Assembly (NCBI GenBank): GCA_002508705.1
Contig: DAYL01000033.1
Span: forward strand, 271,399-284,426
Direction: 5' to 3'
DNA: 13,028 bases
Source: Methanoculleus sp. UBA374
GTDB taxonomy: Archaea; Halobacteriota; Methanomicrobia; Methanomicrobiales; Methanoculleaceae
Numbering within the stretch: the stretch's first letter is position 1; every line of letters starts with the position of its first letter. Both the position numbers and the translations under genes were made by a program. Positions 1 through 6,626 of the stretch are shown one piece after another. The notes beneath the pieces were generated by a model. That model did no database searches, was not told the DNA's origin, and saw nothing but the letters and a program-made list of their open reading frames with translations.

Positions 1-2
1 TC

Positions 3-19
3 GAAACTCTTCGAGTTTC
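3..19. repeat. Perfect hairpin, 7-bp stem
   Basis: GAAACTC (3-9) and GAGTTTC (13-19) are exact reverse complements around a 3-nt loop. It lies directly before a stronger hairpin at 22-48. No T-run follows, so a terminator role is not shown. The pair may be structured RNA from an upstream gene end or a dispersed element cut by the window edge. Confidence 0.6.
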
Positions 20-21
20 TC

Positions 22-48
22 GAACGACTGCCGTTTCGGCAGTCGTTC
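22..48. repeat. Perfect hairpin, 12-bp stem with TTT loop
   Basis: GAACGACTGCCG (22-33) pairs without mismatch with CGGCAGTCGTTC (37-48) across a 3-nt TTT loop. A GC-rich 12-bp perfect stem is unlikely by chance at this scale. Function is unknown; candidates are a processing or termination structure of a transcript entering from the left, or a dispersed repetitive palindrome. Confidence 0.7.
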
Positions 49-281
49 CCCGCGTGGCGATACCCAGAGAGGAGCCGTATCAGAGGTTTGACGCCAGAGA
101 CCACTCAATTTTTCTCGGGGAGGCGACAGAATACTCTGAACTATAGGAATCGTCAGCCGCTGGAAACTTTTAGGATGACTTCTACTTCAGAAAATTTGAC
201 CGAATTTCGTTGAGCAATAGTTTGCGTTCAGTTGTTCCGCACCGCAATGTGCCACCTCGATCCCGCACCCGACAACGAAGC

Positions 282-289
282 AATTAATA
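282..289 (+). promoter_or_regulatory. TATA box for the ATPase gene
   Basis: AATTAATA is centred about 26 bp before the ATG at 312, the usual archaeal TATA-to-start spacing, so transcription would begin at or next to the ATG. There is no Shine-Dalgarno sequence before 312, which fits a leaderless mRNA. Confidence 0.45.
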
Positions 290-319
290 CTAATCATGAT
301 TAGTACTAATCATGATTAG
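290..319. promoter_or_regulatory. 30-bp perfect palindrome over promoter and start codon
   Basis: A 16-bp unit (TACTAATCATGATTAG) occurs twice in exact tandem at 288-303 and 304-319. Each unit contains the 14-bp palindrome CTAATCATGATTAG, and the two copies joined by TA make one perfect 30-bp palindrome at 290-319. It begins at the end of the TATA box and covers the predicted transcription start and the ATG at 312. This is the geometry of a repressor site that blocks initiation. The cognate protein is unknown; autoregulation by a product of this locus is an inference. Confidence 0.6.
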
Positions 320-1682
320 GGAGTTCGTCGACCGCGAGACCGAGCGTGCCCTCCTCGAGGAGGAGTGGCGAAAAGACGGCGGGAGGCTGATCATCCTCTA
401 CGGGCGGCGTCGGATCGGCAAGACACGGCTGGTCACCGAGTTTATCCGCGGGAAGGCGGGTATCCTTCATTTCGCCGAGGATACCGCGGCGCAGATCCAG
501 ATCCGACGGCTGCAGGAGGCAGTAGCGCAGTTCTTCGCCGACCCGCTCCTTGCAACGCTTGAGATCACGACCTGGGATCAACTCCTTACCTACCTCTCCC
601 AAAAACCGCTCCCGGAGCGCCGCTACCTCGTCATCGATGAATTCACCTACTTGATCAAGAACGATCCAACAGCCCTATCCGCGCTTCAGAAAGCCTGGGA
701 TACCGCCCTTGCCGGATCGAACTGGTGCATCCTCCTCTCCGGGTCGATGCTCGGGCTGATGACCGACAGTGCGCTCTCCTACACCTCCCCCCTCTACGGG
801 CGGCGGACCCGTGATATGCTCCTTGGACCGCTCCAACTGGTGGATGCACGAAGATTCCTCCCTTCGTTCTCTTTCCAGGATGTCCTCAAGGCTCACCTGA
901 CCATCGGCGGCATCCCCGAGTACCTCCTCAAGGCCGGAGACTATCCCGACTACGCCACCTTCGTCGAGCGGGAGTTCTTCAGTAAGTACAGCTACTTCTA
1001 CCGGGAGCCCTACTTCCTCCTCTCGCAGGAGTTCAGGGAGTTGAAGACCTACCAGGCGATCCTCAATGCCGTCGCCGTCGGCAACACGGCCCCGGGTGCG
1101 ATCGCCCAGTTCTGCGGCATGGACCCCCGCCATCTCTACCCCTACCTTGGGGCGATGACCCGGCTCGGGATCATCGAGAAGGAGCTGCCTCTCCTCGGCA
1201 GCCGGAGGCAAGGGCTGTACCGGATCAAAGATTGTGTCTTTGACTTCTGGTACAACTTCGTATTTTCACACCGGCAGGCGATCGAGACGGAGAACCATTC
1301 AGTTGATACCGTCGATATGAACCCGTACTTCGGCAAACGGTTTGAGATCTTTGTTCGGAACGAATTCGCCCGGAAGATCTTTTGGGGGTATACTACAGGG
1401 CGATGGTGGTATCGCGGTGAGGAGATCGATCTTGTCGCCGTCCGGGAGATCGATAACGGCATCGTCTTTGGGGAGTGCAAGTGGGGGAGCCTTACGGAAA
1501 GAGAGGCCCGCGGCGTGCTCGTGCGGCTTGTACGGAAAGCGGAGCATGTCCGGCACGAACACTATCCCAACGAGCGCTTCTGCCTTGTCGCCGGCGGTGT
1601 CGAAGGGAAAGGCCGGCTCCGCGATGAGGGTTTTCTCGTCTACGACCTCGCGGATATAGAAGCGGCGTACACCGCGGGGTAA
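312..1682 (+). CDS. Archaeal ATPase with C-terminal DUF234/PD-(D/E)xK-like domain
   Basis: This 456-residue protein has the layout of the archaeal ATPase family (ATPase_2 plus DUF234). The Walker A motif is GRRRIGKT at residues 31-38, and Walker B is LVIDE with D109 and E110. A serine-rich sensor-like segment (LLSGSM) follows, then a winged-helix-like middle region. The C-terminus carries D373 and E388-C-K390 in the sequences GEEIDL and GECKW, matching a PD-(D/E)xK nuclease core. Family members are widespread in archaea, vary in number between strains, and have no settled function; links to mobile elements or toxin-like roles are speculative. The ATG at 312 has no Shine-Dalgarno sequence but a well-placed TATA box, and lies inside a palindrome. 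It converges with the copper operon, whose last gene ends at 1753. Confidence 0.9.
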   Translation: MIREFVDRETERALLEEEWRKDGGRLIILYGRRRIGKTRLVTEFIRGKAGILHFAEDTAAQIQIRRLQEAVAQFFADPLLATLEITTWDQLLTYLSQKPLPERRYLVIDEFTYLIKNDPTALSALQKAWDTALAGSNWCILLSGSMLGLMTDSALSYTSPLYGRRTRDMLLGPLQLVDARRFLPSFSFQDVLKAHLTIGGIPEYLLKAGDYPDYATFVEREFFSKYSYFYREPYFLLSQEFRELKTYQAILNAVAVGNTAPGAIAQFCGMDPRHLYPYLGAMTRLGIIEKELPLLGSRRQGLYRIKDCVFDFWYNFVFSHRQAIETENHSVDTVDMNPYFGKRFEIFVRNEFARKIFWGYTTGRWWYRGEEIDLVAVREIDNGIVFGECKWGSLTEREARGVLVRLVRKAEHVRHEHYPNERFCLVAGGVEGKGRLRDEGFLVYDLADIEAAYTAG

Positions 1683-1732
1683 TTCCCCTCCACCTATTGC
1701 AGAAGTTGAGAACAAGCAGAATAGGAGGGAAT
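1682..1732. terminator. Imperfect inverted repeat between convergent genes
   Basis: ATTCCCCTCCACCTATT (1682-1698) and AATAGGAGGGAAT (1720-1732) pair with two small bulges across a loop of about 21 nt. The repeat fills most of the 70-bp gap between the ATPase gene and the end of the copper operon. It could end transcripts from both sides, but no clear T-run accompanies it. Confidence 0.35.
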
Positions 1733-1752
1733 GCAAAGACCCCATTCTGACT

Positions 1753-2184
1753 CTAACCGCTCTCGACGATGAGTTTCCCGTCGCCGATCCCCATGTTGCA
1801 GTAGATGGGGAACGTCCCGACCTTGTCCGCGGTGAACTCGATCACGTTGTCGCCCGATCGGATCGCCTTGCTAACATTGTACCCGCCGATGTTGACCACG
1901 AGCATGCACCCCCGGAGGGTGGCGGGGTCACCCTCGATCCGGACGTTCGTGCCCTGCTTCACGCGGATCTCGGCCGGCGAATACTGGAAGCCGTCGTAGC
2001 TCAGGCTGATAGTCTCGGTCTGCCCGGTCCCGGTGCCAACGGGGTTTGTTGCATTGGTGTCGCCCGTACCGGGTGTCGGAACGTTCGGGACGGGGGACGG
2101 CCCGATGCCCCCGCAGTGCATGAAGAGTATCGCAACGGCTGCTACAGCGATTATGCCGATCCCTGCTTTCATCGTTGAGTTCAT
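1753..2184 (-). CDS. Membrane-anchored cupredoxin-like protein with Cys/Met site
   Basis: This protein of 143 residues (from ATG 2184) is probably an outer-surface copper-binding protein. Residues 7-23 form a hydrophobic signal anchor; residues 27-57 are a Pro/Gly/Thr-rich linker; residues 58-143 look like a cupredoxin beta-sandwich (YSPAEIRVKQG, then GDNVIEFTADKVGTFPIYC). The usual His ligands are missing: the likely metal residues are C93 (RGCM), C129 and M131 (YCNM). A similar Cys/Met pattern occurs in small cupredoxin domains linked to copper transport. C24 is a weak lipobox candidate. The start at 2184 has a GGAG 9 nt upstream; ATG 2193 sits too close to it, and a TTG start at 2208 would overlap the preceding gene. 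It is the last gene of the operon, 16 nt after the repeat protein. Confidence 0.85.
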   Translation of the reverse strand: MNSTMKAGIGIIAVAAVAILFMHCGGIGPSPVPNVPTPGTGDTNATNPVGTGTGQTETISLSYDGFQYSPAEIRVKQGTNVRIEGDPATLRGCMLVVNIGGYNVSKAIRSGDNVIEFTADKVGTFPIYCNMGIGDGKLIVESG

Positions 2185-2200
2185 GGTCCTCATCTCCTCC

Positions 2201-3004
2201 TTATCCAAGCTGATCCTCTTTTAGCGGCACAAAGTGCATCATATCGAAGCTCGAGTTCGTTCTCTCAAGCACTCCGACCACGACCACGTTCTCTCCGAAG
2301 AATCCCCTGATCGGGTCGCCGACCTCGTCGAACAACTTCTCTTCCCGCATCATTTCGGCCTCGGCCGAGCCGAGCACGAGCGGGTAGTACTCCCCTCCCC
2401 CGAGATCGTGCATCGAATACCCGCTCATGTCGCCCTCGGCAAGCACGAACTTCGTCGGCACGGTCTCGTTCAGGTCGAGGAAGTAGAAGAGCTTCGGCAC
2501 CCCATCCGGGGCCATCTTCGAGTATACTCTCCCTTCTTCGCCCACGAGATTCCCGTAGTCGTGCGTGTCGAGGAAGTGCAGGTCGTCGACGAACGTCCCG
2601 GTTTCGGTCAGGACTCCGCCGATCTCGATCCTGTCTATCCCGAAGAAGTCCGTCAGGCTGTCTCCCGGCTTCTCGAACAACTTCTCCTCTTTCATCATCT
2701 CTCCTTCGGCGTACCCGACGATCATGGAGTTCACGCCGGGGATTCTCGCGCCTTCCGCTGCGCTGAGATTGGCAAGCGCGTTGCTCTTCGCATGGGCAAA
2801 CACCTTGGGCGTGCCGTCCGGGGCGAACGCGACCTTGTAGGTGATCCCGTCGAAGATCGACGGGTCGACCGAGCCCGACATCGCACCGTCCCCCATGCCG
2901 TCCGTGACCCCGAGTGCAAAATACCCGACGGACCCAAGAAGCATGACCGCAAGAGCAAACGCAAACGCGCCCCTGTTCTCCTTGAACCATGCACCGACCT
3001 TCAT
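2201..3004 (-). CDS. Anchored outer-face protein with two internal repeats
   Basis: This 267-residue protein is of no family I recognise. Residues 11-33 form one hydrophobic helix after a short basic N-terminus, predicting a signal anchor with the rest outside. The outer part is an internal duplication, roughly 54-145 and 158-258. Paired landmarks are DGTPKVF/DGVPKLF, EGEMMKEEKLF/EAEMMREEKLF, DSLTDFFG/DPIRGFFG and DDLHFL/DMMHFV. The repeated MM and the Met/His near each repeat end could bind copper, but that is inference. The start at 3004 overlaps the copA stop as ATGA, the standard sign of translational coupling, and a GGTGAC lies just upstream; the in-frame start at 3028 would run further into copA. 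Position between the copper pump and the cupredoxin suggests a role in receiving or scavenging exported copper. Confidence 0.85.
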   Translation of the reverse strand: MKVGAWFKENRGAFAFALAVMLLGSVGYFALGVTDGMGDGAMSGSVDPSIFDGITYKVAFAPDGTPKVFAHAKSNALANLSAAEGARIPGVNSMIVGYAEGEMMKEEKLFEKPGDSLTDFFGIDRIEIGGVLTETGTFVDDLHFLDTHDYGNLVGEEGRVYSKMAPDGVPKLFYFLDLNETVPTKFVLAEGDMSGYSMHDLGGGEYYPLVLGSAEAEMMREEKLFDEVGDPIRGFFGENVVVVGVLERTNSSFDMMHFVPLKEDQLG

Positions 3005-5178
3005 GCTGTCACCCAGAACCTTGCCCACCTGAGGGTGAGCGCGTTCGTCACGACCGATACGCTGGAGAGCGCCATGGTGCCGCCCGCGATGATGGGCGAG
3101 AGCAGGAGCCCGAACGCGGGGTACAGGAGCCCCGCTGCAATCGGTATCCCGATGACGTTATACACCAGCGCCCAGGCCATGTTCTGCCGGATCTTCCTGA
3201 TCGTAGCCCTGCCGAGCCGGATCGCCTGCGGCACGTCGAGCGGGTCCGAACGCATCAGGACGACGGAGCCGGCCTCCATCGCCACGTCCGTCCCCGAGCC
3301 CATCGCGATCCCGATATCCGCCTGTGCGAGTGCGGGGGCGTCGTTGATGCCGTCGCCGACCATCACGACTTTGTGCCCCTTCTCCTGGAGCCGCTTCACG
3401 TACTCGGCCTTGTCCTGGGGCAGGACTTCTGCAAAGACGTTCTCTATGCCCGCAATGTTGGCGATCGCACGGGCAGTCTTCTCGTTGTCCCCGGTGATCA
3501 TCCAGGTCTCGATCCCGAGGTTCTTCAGGTCCTCGACCGCCCGTGCACTCGTCGCCTTGATGGTGTCCGCAACGCCGATGATCGCGGAGGGGGTGCCGTC
3601 GACTTTCAGGATCATCGCCGTCTTCCCCTCGTCCTGGAGACGGCCGACCACGGCCGCCGTCTCCGCGTCGAGGGTGCCCCGCTCCGGTTTCCCGAGGTAG
3701 ATCGATCTGCCGTCGACGGTCGCGGCGACACCGAAGCCGGGTATGGCCTCAAACTCCCGGGCCTCCCCGGGATTCGCGCCCTGCTCCCGCGCGTACTCGG
3801 TGATGGCGTCGGCAAGCGGGTGTTCGGAGTTCCGCTCGACCGCATACGCGTATCCGATCAGGGACGGCAGATCGCCCTCCGGGCCCGCGGCGAGGAAGTC
3901 CGTCACCCGGGGTTTGCCTTCGGTGATGGTCCCCGTCTTGTCGAAGACGACCGCGTCCACCTTGTGCATCATCTCGAGACTCTCGGCGTTCTTGATCAGG
4001 ATGCCTTTCTGCGCACCGATCCCGGTGCCGACCATGATCGCCGTGGGCGTCGCTAGGCCGAGGGCGCACGGGCAGGCGATCACGAGCACTGCCACGGCCA
4101 CCATGAGGGCGAACGGGAACGACATCCCGAGCGCGAAGTACCACGCGACGAAGGTGATCGCGGAGATCACGATCACGATCGGCACGAAGATCCCGCTGAT
4201 CCGGTCGGCGAACCGCTGAATGTCGGCTTTGCTCCCCTGTGCGTCCTCGACGAGCCGGACGATCTGGGAAAGGACCGTGTCGGTCCCGACCCTGGCCGCC
4301 TCGAACCGCAACACCCCGTTCTTGTTGATCGTCCCGCCGATGACCGTCGATCCTGCAGCCTTCTCAACCGGGATGCTCTCCCCGGTGATCATGCTCTCAT
4401 CGACGGCCGATCTGCCCTCGACGACCGTCCCGTCGACCGGGACCTTCTCGCCGGGCGAGACAAGCAGGAGATCGCCTACCACAACTTCTTCGATCGGGAC
4501 TTCGACCTCACGGCCGTCCCGCACCACGGTCGCGACCTTCGGCGCAAGGCCCATCAGTTTCCTGATCGCGTCGCTTGTCCTGCCTTTGGCCACCGCCTCG
4601 AGGTATTTCCCGAGGACCACCAGGGTGATCAGGACGGCCGCCGTCTCGAAGTACTGCTCCGTAACGAGCCCGAACATTGCGGCGACGCTGTATCCGTAGG
4701 CTGCGCTCGTCCCGACCGCGATGAGCGTATCCATGGTCCCGATCCGGTTCTTGAGCGCGCTCCAGGCTCCGAGGTAGAAGTTCTTGCCCACCACGAACTG
4801 TACGGGGGTCGCGAGCAAGAAGAGCAGGAGCACATGATACGGCACGTCCATGAAGACCATGCCGAACAGGAACGCCGGAACGGCAAACAGGGCGCTGAAG
4901 GCAAGGGTGATCTTCAGGTCCGAGATCTCCTTCTCCCGGATACGACGCTCGCTGTCGGGGTCGACCCCGATCTTTGCCCCGTACCCTTTCGATGCGATCA
5001 GGTCGATGAGCCTCTGCTCGTCGAGCAGCGACTCGTCGAACTCCACGCGCGCCTTCCGGGACGCGTAATTGACGTTTGCGGCCAGAACCCCGGGCGTCCT
5101 CTGGAGCGCCCTTGAGATCAGAGTGGCGCACGAGCCGCAATGCATGCCCTCGACGTTGATCTCAGCCTTTTTAACCAT
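3001..5178 (-). CDS. copA: Cu(+)-exporting P1B-type ATPase CopA
   Basis: This 725-residue pump exports Cu(+) from the cytoplasm using ATP. One N-terminal HMA domain carries GMHCGSC with C14 and C17. All P1B motifs are intact: TGES at 265-268 (actuator), CPC at 369-371 in the sixth membrane helix, the phosphorylated D413 in DKTGT, H453-P454, and GDGIND at 608-613. Y673-N674 and M702-S705-S706 in the last two helices are the Cu(+)-specific residues of the P1B-1 subgroup, so Zn/Cd transport is unlikely. Length is typical for a single-HMA CopA. The ATG at 5178 is preceded by AAGGTGA at good spacing and lies 9 nt after the upstream gene. The stop overlaps the next start by 4 nt. It is the core gene of the operon. 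Confidence 0.97.
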   Translation of the reverse strand: MVKKAEINVEGMHCGSCATLISRALQRTPGVLAANVNYASRKARVEFDESLLDEQRLIDLIASKGYGAKIGVDPDSERRIREKEISDLKITLAFSALFAVPAFLFGMVFMDVPYHVLLLFLLATPVQFVVGKNFYLGAWSALKNRIGTMDTLIAVGTSAAYGYSVAAMFGLVTEQYFETAAVLITLVVLGKYLEAVAKGRTSDAIRKLMGLAPKVATVVRDGREVEVPIEEVVVGDLLLVSPGEKVPVDGTVVEGRSAVDESMITGESIPVEKAAGSTVIGGTINKNGVLRFEAARVGTDTVLSQIVRLVEDAQGSKADIQRFADRISGIFVPIVIVISAITFVAWYFALGMSFPFALMVAVAVLVIACPCALGLATPTAIMVGTGIGAQKGILIKNAESLEMMHKVDAVVFDKTGTITEGKPRVTDFLAAGPEGDLPSLIGYAYAVERNSEHPLADAITEYAREQGANPGEAREFEAIPGFGVAATVDGRSIYLGKPERGTLDAETAAVVGRLQDEGKTAMILKVDGTPSAIIGVADTIKATSARAVEDLKNLGIETWMITGDNEKTARAIANIAGIENVFAEVLPQDKAEYVKRLQEKGHKVVMVGDGINDAPALAQADIGIAMGSGTDVAMEAGSVVLMRSDPLDVPQAIRLGRATIRKIRQNMAWALVYNVIGIPIAAGLLYPAFGLLLSPIIAGGTMALSSVSVVTNALTLRWARFWVTA

Positions 5179-5187
5179 CTTTTCACC

Positions 5188-6183
5188 TTACACTCCAAGC
5201 ACATACCCTGTCTTCGGTCCGTACACGTACACGACCGTGAGAACCAGGTTCATTGCGAGCGCGAGAACCGCAAACTCGCTCCCGCTTGCTTTCATATCGC
5301 CCGGCCTCATATTCCCGAACTCTTTATACAGCATGTAGCTGTACGCCGCCAGGATGACCGCCTCGGTTGCGGTCAGGATGAAGAGGAACGGTACGAGCCG
5401 GTCGTAGATCAGCATGGCAGAGAGCATGGCCCCCATCGTGCCGGCCATCAGGCCGCCCATCATGCCCTCCATCACGCCCATGACCCCGCAGGACCGCCCC
5501 GTGACGTAGCCGAGACTCATCCCGGTCAGCATTCCGACGATACTCCCGAGAAACATCCCGTTCGTCGCGCCTACGAACGCACCGATCAGGAAGCCTCCCG
5601 CCATCCCGAACGTCATGCCCGTCATCATGCCCGTCATGCAGGACGAACTCTTCCGAAACGCGTTCGAATGGTAATAAGCGAACAAGAACGCCGCGACGGA
5701 GACGGCGGTCAGGACCGTAACGCTCCAGTAGGTATTCAGGAACCCGGGGATACGGCTGAAGACGAAGGCGTAGAGCGCGGCCTGTGCAGCCAGCACGACG
5801 GCGACCGCTCCGAAGGCGCGCTTCATGAGCGCATGCTCGACCTCGAATCCCCGGGCGTTGAGGATCATGCTCTTTAAGAAGGCGAACCCGCGGCGTAGCG
5901 AGCCGGCCTCGAAGCCGTCCGCGGCCTTCTCTCCGGGAAGGAGCAGCTGGTAGCCCTTCTCGCGCAGTTCGTCGCGGATTGCCTGGAGTTGCCCTCTACG
6001 GCTCTCGATGACCACCCGGTTGTTAGCCGTGTCGATGGACTTGACCCGCGCCCCCTCGTGTCTTGCCACCGTGCGCTCGATGATCCTCGCGCAGGACTCG
6101 CAGTGCATCCCGTGCAGCACGAGGTTGGACTCGATCAGTCCGGTCCCGGTCCCCGGTTCCGGTTCAGACCGTGAAGCCTTCAC
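5188..6183 (-). CDS. HMA-domain membrane protein with Met/Gly-rich helices
   Basis: This is a protein of 331 residues from a GTG at 6183. Residues 20-82 form an HMA domain with GMHCESC (C28, C31). About six or seven membrane segments follow, near 123-145, 152-172, 190-228, 234-259, 262-282 and 303-321. The stretch 182-257 is striking: 16 Met with abundant Gly, in two related blocks starting SSCMTGMMTGM and RSCGVMGVMEGMM, each led by a Cys (182, 232). Such residues could coordinate Cu(+) within the membrane. The GTG is preferred because AGGCGATC lies just upstream; a TTG at 6210 would add nine residues. The gene overlaps the HMA gene upstream by 20 nt and lies 9 nt before copA. A copper-transfer or permease role is inference; it lacks P-type ATPase motifs and I know no named family for it. 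Confidence 0.88.
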   Translation of the reverse strand: MKASRSEPEPGTGTGLIESNLVLHGMHCESCARIIERTVARHEGARVKSIDTANNRVVIESRRGQLQAIRDELREKGYQLLLPGEKAADGFEAGSLRRGFAFLKSMILNARGFEVEHALMKRAFGAVAVVLAAQAALYAFVFSRIPGFLNTYWSVTVLTAVSVAAFLFAYYHSNAFRKSSSCMTGMMTGMTFGMAGGFLIGAFVGATNGMFLGSIVGMLTGMSLGYVTGRSCGVMGVMEGMMGGLMAGTMGAMLSAMLIYDRLVPFLFILTATEAVILAAYSYMLYKEFGNMRPGDMKASGSEFAVLALAMNLVLTVVYVYGPKTGYVLGV

Positions 6184-6361
6184 CCCGGATCGCCTGCCTG
6201 ATCGCCTCAAGGGTCGCCTCCGAGTCGTAATCTACGATAACCGCTCCGCTCGTGTGATCGGCAGAGAGCACTCTTGCGCCATTTATTTCGCTAATCGCGT
6301 CTGCGATGAGCATTTCACAACTTCTGCAGTGCATTCCCGAAACATTCAGTGTGGTTTTCAT
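6164..6361 (-). CDS. CopZ-like HMA copper chaperone
   Basis: This 65-residue protein is a single heavy-metal-associated domain, starting MKTTLNVSGMHCRSC with C12 and C15 as the metal-binding pair. Size and sequence fit cytoplasmic Cu(+) chaperones that deliver copper to the HMA domain of CopA or to a copper regulator. The ATG at 6361 has a GAGGT 7 nt upstream. It is the first gene of the five-gene operon and overlaps the next gene by 20 nt. Three HMA domains (here, in the Met/Gly-rich protein, and in CopA) are thus encoded in a row, consistent with relay of one metal between products. Mercury binding is possible from the motif alone, but the Cu(+)-type CopA argues for copper. Confidence 0.9.
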   Translation of the reverse strand: MKTTLNVSGMHCRSCEMLIADAISEINGARVLSADHTSGAVIVDYDSEATLEAIRQAIRGEGFTV

Positions 6362-6385
6362 TTGCGAAACCTCTGCTATGCCGTT

Positions 6386-6413
6386 GTGAGGATTCCGTAA
6401 AACGTGTTCTCAC
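6386..6413. promoter_or_regulatory. Inverted repeat at the copper operon promoter
   Basis: GTGAGGA (6386-6392) and TTCTCAC (6407-6413) are inverted with one mismatch. They flank a weak TATA-like TTTTACG on the minus strand near 6397-6403, from which a transcript would begin near 6374 and leave room for the GAGGT before ATG 6361. This is a candidate operator for a copper-responsive regulator; the TATA assignment is uncertain. Confidence 0.35.
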
Positions 6414-6448
6414 CAATCCATCTCCCTGTCGGCAACCGGGATGAAGTG

Positions 6449-6487
6449 TCGAGAAACGGTCTAACTATCGAGAAAGATGTACGGTCT
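6449..6487. repeat. Short imperfect direct repeat upstream of the copper operon
   Basis: TCGAGAAACGGTCTA (6449-6463) recurs as TCGAGAAA-GATGTA-CGGTCTA (6468-6487), with a 6-nt insertion. It lies in the gap between the copper operon and the winged-helix gene. Upstream binding sites for an activator are possible; it may be incidental. Confidence 0.3.
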
Positions 6488-6525
6488 ACCGGTCGAGGGG
6501 CCGACCACAGCCGACAGATACTTCC

Positions 6526-6564
6526 AAAAAAAGGCGGACGCCATTCAAATTTTCTGAAAAAAAA
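6526..6564 (-). terminator. Two T-tracts ending the winged-helix transcript
   Basis: On the minus strand a run of eight T (6564-6557) and a run of seven T (6532-6526) lie 60-100 nt after the stop of the winged-helix gene. Archaeal RNA polymerase terminates at such T-tracts without a hairpin. They would separate this gene from the copper operon on the same strand. Confidence 0.5.
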
Positions 6565-6626
6565 TACCGTCGGAGATTATTTATCAAAACAGGGATGACG
6601 AACCCTTCTTCCAAGACTCTGCATCG

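Larger units (their letters stand above)
3..174 (+). pseudogene. Possible decayed P-loop NTPase N-terminal fragment
   Basis: Frame 3 is open from the window edge to a TAG at 144-146. Its translation contains PYQRFDARDHSIFLGEATEY, which resembles the sequence before the P-loop in novel-STAND type ATPases (PYxGLxxFdxxDxxxFFGRexE). One frame over, the similarity seems to continue as GIVSRWKLLG up to a TGA at 172-174, before any Walker A motif. This would be a frameshifted and truncated remnant. The resemblance is by eye and the fragment is short; it could be chance. The hairpins at 3-48 lie in its first third. Confidence 0.28.

Noticed and set aside
2234..3700. Long plus-strand open frame of 488 codons opposite the copper genes
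   Set aside because: It is the shadow of copA and the repeat protein on a GC-rich strand. Those carry full family motifs and clean operon spacing; this frame has no recognisable domain.
2989..4056. Plus-strand frame of 355 codons opposite copA
   Set aside because: Low-complexity Arg/Asp/Gly-rich translation typical of an antisense frame; copA motifs on the other strand are complete.
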